This document shows, in pieces, positions 60,381 to 64,000 of a stretch of 64,000 nucleotides of DNA. The notes under the pieces were generated by a model, which saw nothing but the letters and a program-made list of their open reading frames with translations, was not told the DNA's origin and made no database searches. This DNA is from Saccharobesus litoralis (GTDB lineage Bacteria > Pseudomonadota > Gammaproteobacteria > Enterobacterales > Alteromonadaceae). Made by a program: the position numbers and the translations under genes. How positions within the stretch are numbered: the first letter of the stretch is position 1; each line of letters opens with the position of its first letter. The stretch covers positions 1,178,001 to 1,242,000 of the forward strand of contig NZ_CP026604.1 in assembly GCF_003063625.1 (NCBI RefSeq), in the 5' to 3' direction.

Positions 60381-60618
60381 GATGGCTTAATGGCTTGTCA
60401 GCTTTTTTGTCAAGTAGAGAAAGGTTTGATCCACCACTCAGATCGAGATTCAAAATATACTCGCAACAAATTTAGAAGGCTATTCGATAAGAAGCCCAGC
60501 AGGACATTCTGAGTGACATCCCCCCTGTTTTATACAGTACTTGGCTTCATTCTTATTTAGACTACAAAAGCCCAAATGAATATGAAGTTGTAATGGCAAA
60601 ATTACAAAACGCAGCTTA
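60381..60618 (+). pseudogene. IS3-family transposase (OrfB) remnant
   Basis: A plus-strand frame reads EKGLIHHSDRDSKYTRNKF then RRLFDKKPSRTF and a stop; the HHSDR-S-Y stretch is the second DDE-motif region of IS3-type OrfB. After a deletion and frame change, HSYLDYKSPNEYEVVM ending in QNAA and a stop (60616-60618) matches the usual OrfB C-terminus. The catalytic Glu region in between is missing. No complete element ends were found. Confidence 0.75.
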
Positions 60619-60654
60619 ACTGCATGCTCACAAAATGGTTAACTAGGTCAAGAG

Positions 60655-60720
60655 GGATAGTTGTAAAAATTCAGCATCATTGTTTATTGCGCCAGACGCT
60701 AAAGCTATGGCTTGGTTTGG
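60655..60720 (-). pseudogene. Relic of a second glutathione S-transferase gene
   Basis: Twenty-two codons on the minus strand read ALASGAINNDAEFL, which lines up with VMASGTTRQDAEFL of the GST at 54419-55033; the DNA AAAAATTCAGCATC is identical in both. Nothing else of the gene is left on either side. Confidence 0.65.
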
Positions 60721-60737
60721 TTTGGTTTGGTTTGGTA
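60711..60737. repeat. TTTGG pentanucleotide repeat
   Basis: About five copies of TTTGG in a row lie at the edge of the GST relic. It looks like a slippage product. Confidence 0.8.
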
Positions 60738-60871
60738 CAAAAAAAGCTCTTCTCATATCCACGAACATAAAATAATCAGGGCGCAATGAAAATAAATAAC
60801 CAGTACTTTATGAACTCTAAATTTTACGACTATAGTTAAAAGGATTAGCGAAATTATGAAGGGATGTCGAC

Positions 60872-61471
60872 ATGTCAGCAGCCAGCTCAGATTTTTTTTT
60901 CGGTGATAAAAAACACCTAGAATTACGCAGTATTTGCGGCCTAAGTGACACAGTCAGTGATAATCACTTTTCAGCGCAAGTTAATCGATACTTGGCTGAG
61001 AACAATGGCAAAATGGATATTTTTTGTAAAACCACTCACCCACAATTCTCTGTCCTGTTAGGCAAATTAAATCGAGAACAGATCGGCAATTTGAAAATTA
61101 TTGCAATAAAGGATCGCGTTCCGTCGATAAAAGCCACGCTAACTTGCTCAATTCTATTAGAACAGGGCATCATCAATATTATTCCATTGTGGTGCGCGTG
61201 CAATAAAGGTAGAGCAGAAGAAATCATTAGTACCTTGTTGATCCCCATCCACTTGATGAATCTTCAATCAAGAACTTTTCTCAAAGAAGGTAAAAACCTT
61301 GTTCGGTTAGATAATGATTTAGAACACGAGGTTCGCTCTGTATTGGCGTTAAGCCTATACCCTGAAAATTTCTCATTTAAATTTGTCGAGCTATTAAAAA
61401 GCGCCACGCAAATTGGTAACCGTAACTTATCCATGCAAGACGCATTAAATAAACTCATGATGCGGGTGTGA
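60872..61471 (+). CDS. Hypothetical protein, 199 residues
   Basis: I do not recognise this protein. It has no signal peptide and no clear membrane segment; there are three cysteines, two of them close together (LWCACNKG near 108), and a mostly helical C-terminal half (HEVRSVLALSLYPENFSFKFVELLKSATQ). The start is supported by AAGGG 8 nt before the ATG. It is one of two real plus-strand genes in the window. It follows transposase and GST debris and is convergent with the beta-helix gene, with two hairpins in the 190-bp gap. It is likely cytoplasmic; expression is not proven. Confidence 0.6.
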   Translation: MSAASSDFFFGDKKHLELRSICGLSDTVSDNHFSAQVNRYLAENNGKMDIFCKTTHPQFSVLLGKLNREQIGNLKIIAIKDRVPSIKATLTCSILLEQGIINIIPLWCACNKGRAEEIISTLLIPIHLMNLQSRTFLKEGKNLVRLDNDLEHEVRSVLALSLYPENFSFKFVELLKSATQIGNRNLSMQDALNKLMMRV

Positions 61472-61524
61472 ACCTAGCTTTAAGTTACGAACGATAAATA
61501 AAAAGTCGGCCTGAATCGTAGGTT

Positions 61525-61544
61525 GGGTTAGCGAAGCGTAACCC
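61525..61544. repeat. GGGTTAGCGAAGCGTAACCC palindromic repeat
   Basis: GGGTTA-GCGAAGCG-TAACCC, preceded by GTAGGTT and followed by GACA. This short element is common between genes in many proteobacteria. Here it lies 53 bp after the 199-residue gene and could end its transcript. Confidence 0.6.
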
Positions 61545-61623
61545 GACAGTTGGAAGTTAACTCTTAAACCAATTAAAACGTGTCTTACGCCTTCGGCTAA
61601 AACACCCTACCCAAAGCAGCAAA

Positions 61624-61641
61624 GTCGACCCGAGGGTCGAC
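61624..61641 (-). terminator. Hairpin after the second beta-helix gene
   Basis: GTCGACCC-GA-GGGTCGAC is an 8-bp perfect stem with a 2-nt loop, 20 bp past the beta-helix stop. On the minus strand it is followed by TTTGC. It may serve as terminator for both convergent genes, or be another dispersed palindrome. Confidence 0.5.
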
Positions 61642-61661
61642 CTACAATTCACATCCAAGTA

Positions 61662-63869
61662 CTAATAAACCGGAAAATCCGTTGCCGAAATTGTCGCGCC
61701 GGCTCTAAATATTCTGTCACGTTGCCACTGAGTTTCACCTTCCCATGCGCCGCGTTCAACTGGTGAGCCACCGGTAATGCCATTGATCGCCGCACCATTT
61801 GAGTTCTGAGCTGAGCCTGTAAATAAGCTAAAGTCGCCAGTGCTTGGATTGACAAAGTTGCTGCTGTATTGCGACTCTGAAAACGCTGTATTGGTGCCTG
61901 TATGCAGAGTGTAAAAATACGGAGCTTTGGCGATTTCTTGGGCAAAGTCGTAAATACTGGTTTCTTCAATTCGTGAGATATTGCCACCTTGTATGGCTTT
62001 ATGAGTACTGGTATCCGTTATTTCAGCGTAGTCACCTTTAAAGTAGTATTTTTTGCCCGACATCATAATGTTGTTTCTAAAGCTGCCGTTGGACATATGA
62101 CCACCTAAGTTTAAGTCTGGATCTTCCATGTGCCAGATATTCATAAAATCGTCGTAGTTGTAAAAGGTATTATTGAAGTAGTGGACCTTTTTATCCATAT
62201 GCTTGGTGCGTGGTCCTAGGTAAATGGGTTTACCATCAGGTTCAACTGGCTTACCTTGGGTAACCCTGTCATAAGGGGTCGCGTTAATGTTGTAGATAAA
62301 ATTATGATGTACCGTATAGTTATTTACGTCTTCCATATATAGCGCTTTGACCGTAGTACGGCTGTAGTTAAAGCGGTCTGAGTCCATGGCCGGTATACCG
62401 TTAATATCGTGAATGCGGTTCCAGGCGATAACCGTATCTTTTAAATCAAGCGGCACACTTTTCGCGGTGCTAGTCATCATAATGGCACCCGCATCTTCAC
62501 CCATCGCCATGGCTTCAAAAAAGTCATTGTCTGTGATGGTAGATTTAACATGCTCAGTGGTACGGATATGGAAGCGCCCTGTACGGCCAAAGGTATTTTG
62601 GGTAATGGTGGTATTTTCCGCTGTATTCCAAAGCGATACGGTAAACTGACCTAACCAACCAATATCTTCGATAATATTGTTGTTAAGCGTATTGTTTTGC
62701 CCTGACTCTAGAATAACGCCACTGCCCCAAGTATGGCCAATTAAATTGTTTTCGTATAAGCCGTTATCCGAGTTGTTAATAACAATACCTTCTTTTAATA
62801 CACCGTAATCGCGACGATAAACAAACGGTGTCATATATTGAAATGAACAGGCATTGACGTGCAGATCATCCGAATTCGTGACTTCCATTTGCGCAGCCAC
62901 CACGTCAATATTTTCGATTTTAATATTGTCTGAATTGATAACTCTAATGCCCCATTTACGGCGCTTAGCTTCCACTGTTAAGCCATTCATTGTGCCGTTA
63001 GCGGGCTTGTAATAGAGAACATTTTGATTGCGTTTATAGAACCACTCGCCTGCCCTGTCTAACACGCTTAAATCGAATATATAGCCAAACCCTTCATGCG
63101 CAGTATAAGCCGCTTCGTTTTTCCAAGGACCATTATTGGTGCCGATAAAACTTAGTAAGCGATGGCCTTCGTTTCTAATATCAGCGCCATCTTTTGAGGC
63201 TGAAAATATGTTGTTTCTTAGTTTACCGATAAGACCACGTACTATAGCTTCGTCTGTGAAAGTTACGTTTGGTAGTGGCGTAGTACCGTTATGCCAAGTA
63301 AACGTTACGTTGGAGCGAACATTAGTACCCTGAGGTTTAGAACCATTGGCGATCACCGCATAGCCACTTTTTTGATCCATAGGGTTTAGCATTTCACCCG
63401 TGATATTGTCGGGGAAACGTGCCATTTGTTCGAACTTACCGTTGACGAAAACTTGGGTGTAGTCAGTTTCCACCTGATTACTGTCTAACCAAGCTTTAAA
63501 TACGCCGGGACGATATTGGTCTTCACTCCAAATGGTATTAACTTCGTTGGCACCTGAGATGGTGATTTGATGCGGATCATGGCCTTTAATCGTAATGTTG
63601 TTTTTGTTTTCGATTTTAACTTCTTCGCGATACGTACCGCCCTGAATTAATACGGTATCGCCACTGACCGCCTGATTAACCGCATGACTAATGGTTTGGT
63701 ATGGCTTGTCCCAAGCACCAGTGGCTGAGTCACTACCCGTGGTTGAAACATGGATAGTTTTGGCCAAAATCGGCGTTGAAATTAGCGACAGTGTTAGTGC
63801 TGACAAAGCCAGTTTGCCTATGTTTTTTCCCATCGTTTTTGTAACGCTATATCTATTTTTTCCTTGCAT
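61662..63869 (-). CDS. Secreted right-handed beta-helix enzyme (DUF1565-like)
   Basis: Exported protein of 735 residues. The N-terminus carries a signal peptide (LALSALTLSLISTPILA) after a 15-residue lead; the first ATG is kept because GAGGG lies 9 nt upstream, though a second ATG at 63833 is possible. The rest is a right-handed beta-helix that starts IHVSTTGSDSATG and GDTVLIQGGTYREEVKI. It is a full-length paralogue of the helix part of the protein at 51268-53841: FVNGKFEQMARFPDN, HTWGSGVIL, DIGWLGQFTVSLWN, EAMAMGEDAGAIMMTSTAK and a common end RGAWEGET with a DFPVY tail. It lacks the lipobox and Ig-like domain of that protein, so it should be free in the periplasm or medium. The glycan target is not known. 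Confidence 0.75.
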   Translation of the reverse strand: MQGKNRYSVTKTMGKNIGKLALSALTLSLISTPILAKTIHVSTTGSDSATGAWDKPYQTISHAVNQAVSGDTVLIQGGTYREEVKIENKNNITIKGHDPHQITISGANEVNTIWSEDQYRPGVFKAWLDSNQVETDYTQVFVNGKFEQMARFPDNITGEMLNPMDQKSGYAVIANGSKPQGTNVRSNVTFTWHNGTTPLPNVTFTDEAIVRGLIGKLRNNIFSASKDGADIRNEGHRLLSFIGTNNGPWKNEAAYTAHEGFGYIFDLSVLDRAGEWFYKRNQNVLYYKPANGTMNGLTVEAKRRKWGIRVINSDNIKIENIDVVAAQMEVTNSDDLHVNACSFQYMTPFVYRRDYGVLKEGIVINNSDNGLYENNLIGHTWGSGVILESGQNNTLNNNIIEDIGWLGQFTVSLWNTAENTTITQNTFGRTGRFHIRTTEHVKSTITDNDFFEAMAMGEDAGAIMMTSTAKSVPLDLKDTVIAWNRIHDINGIPAMDSDRFNYSRTTVKALYMEDVNNYTVHHNFIYNINATPYDRVTQGKPVEPDGKPIYLGPRTKHMDKKVHYFNNTFYNYDDFMNIWHMEDPDLNLGGHMSNGSFRNNIMMSGKKYYFKGDYAEITDTSTHKAIQGGNISRIEETSIYDFAQEIAKAPYFYTLHTGTNTAFSESQYSSNFVNPSTGDFSLFTGSAQNSNGAAINGITGGSPVERGAWEGETQWQRDRIFRAGATISATDFPVY

Positions 63870-64000
63870 GATATTGCACCCTCGTATGTGTTGTTTTGAT
63901 CATCAAGCTATAAACCTGATGCCGAATTATTTTGCTTATTGATAAATAGCCACTTTGAAATTCTTAAGCAGCGCAAACAAATTAACCACCACATTGCAGA

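Noticed and set aside
60208-60453. 81-residue minus-strand frame
   Set aside because: It is antisense to the IS3 transposase relic and covers one of the operator-like boxes; no family likeness.

Overview
The window looks like a chromosomal segment of a marine, agar- and alginate-degrading gammaproteobacterium of the Alteromonadales type. This is an inference from the GH86 agarase/porphyranase-like enzyme, PL6 and PL7 alginate lyases with discoidin-like modules, a TonB receptor with a cysteine-containing plug, and the moderate AT-rich codon use. No rRNA, tRNA or CRISPR was seen. Nearly all genes lie on the minus strand, so the order of transcription runs from high to low coordinates.

Region 1 (1 to about 38,800) is a large trans-AT polyketide synthase / non-ribosomal peptide synthetase locus. 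In transcription order it holds an Sfp-type phosphopantetheinyl transferase, a type II thioesterase, an LnmK-like double-hotdog protein, a free ACP, an AMP-dependent acyl ligase, a FabG-type reductase, a 7380-residue PKS, an extended SDR reductase, an alpha-oxoamine synthase, a second free ACP, a tandem acyltransferase, a diaminobutyrate aminotransferase, and an NRPS that runs off the left edge. The PKS reads ACP | KS-DH-KR-ACP | KS-DH*-ACP | KS-DH*-ACP-KR | KS-DH*-KR-ACP | KS-C*, with no built-in AT; the tandem AT supplies that activity in trans. The NRPS reads A-PCP-E-C. The proposed logic is that the ligase/ACP/LnmK-like/FabG set makes or modifies a starter, the PKS extends it, and a probable D-configured amino acid (perhaps D-2,4-diaminobutyrate) is added. 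The ACP/oxoamine synthase/SDR triad closely resembles the Spt-ACP-CerR set of bacterial sphingolipid synthesis and may form an amino-ketone or amino-alcohol. The product is not recognised.

Region 2 (about 39,100 to 53,900) is a polysaccharide-use region: a 1394-residue GH86 enzyme with three unrecognised repeats and a calcium-binding TSP3 tail, a small exported basic protein, an AraC regulator, a lipoprotein with FG-GAP and ASPIC/UnbV domains, a divergent LacI regulator, a TonB-dependent receptor, and a lipoprotein beta-helix enzyme.

Region 3 (about 53,900 to 64,000) holds a GST, a PL6 and a PL7 alginate lyase with nearly the same N-terminal half, debris of an IS3 transposase and a second GST, an orphan 199-residue protein, and a second beta-helix enzyme paralogous to the first. 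The gaps are rich in repeats: a MITE-like element in three copies (one gives the LacI gene its stop codon), a REP-like element in four copies, and a 50-bp tandem array whose units alternate between two types.
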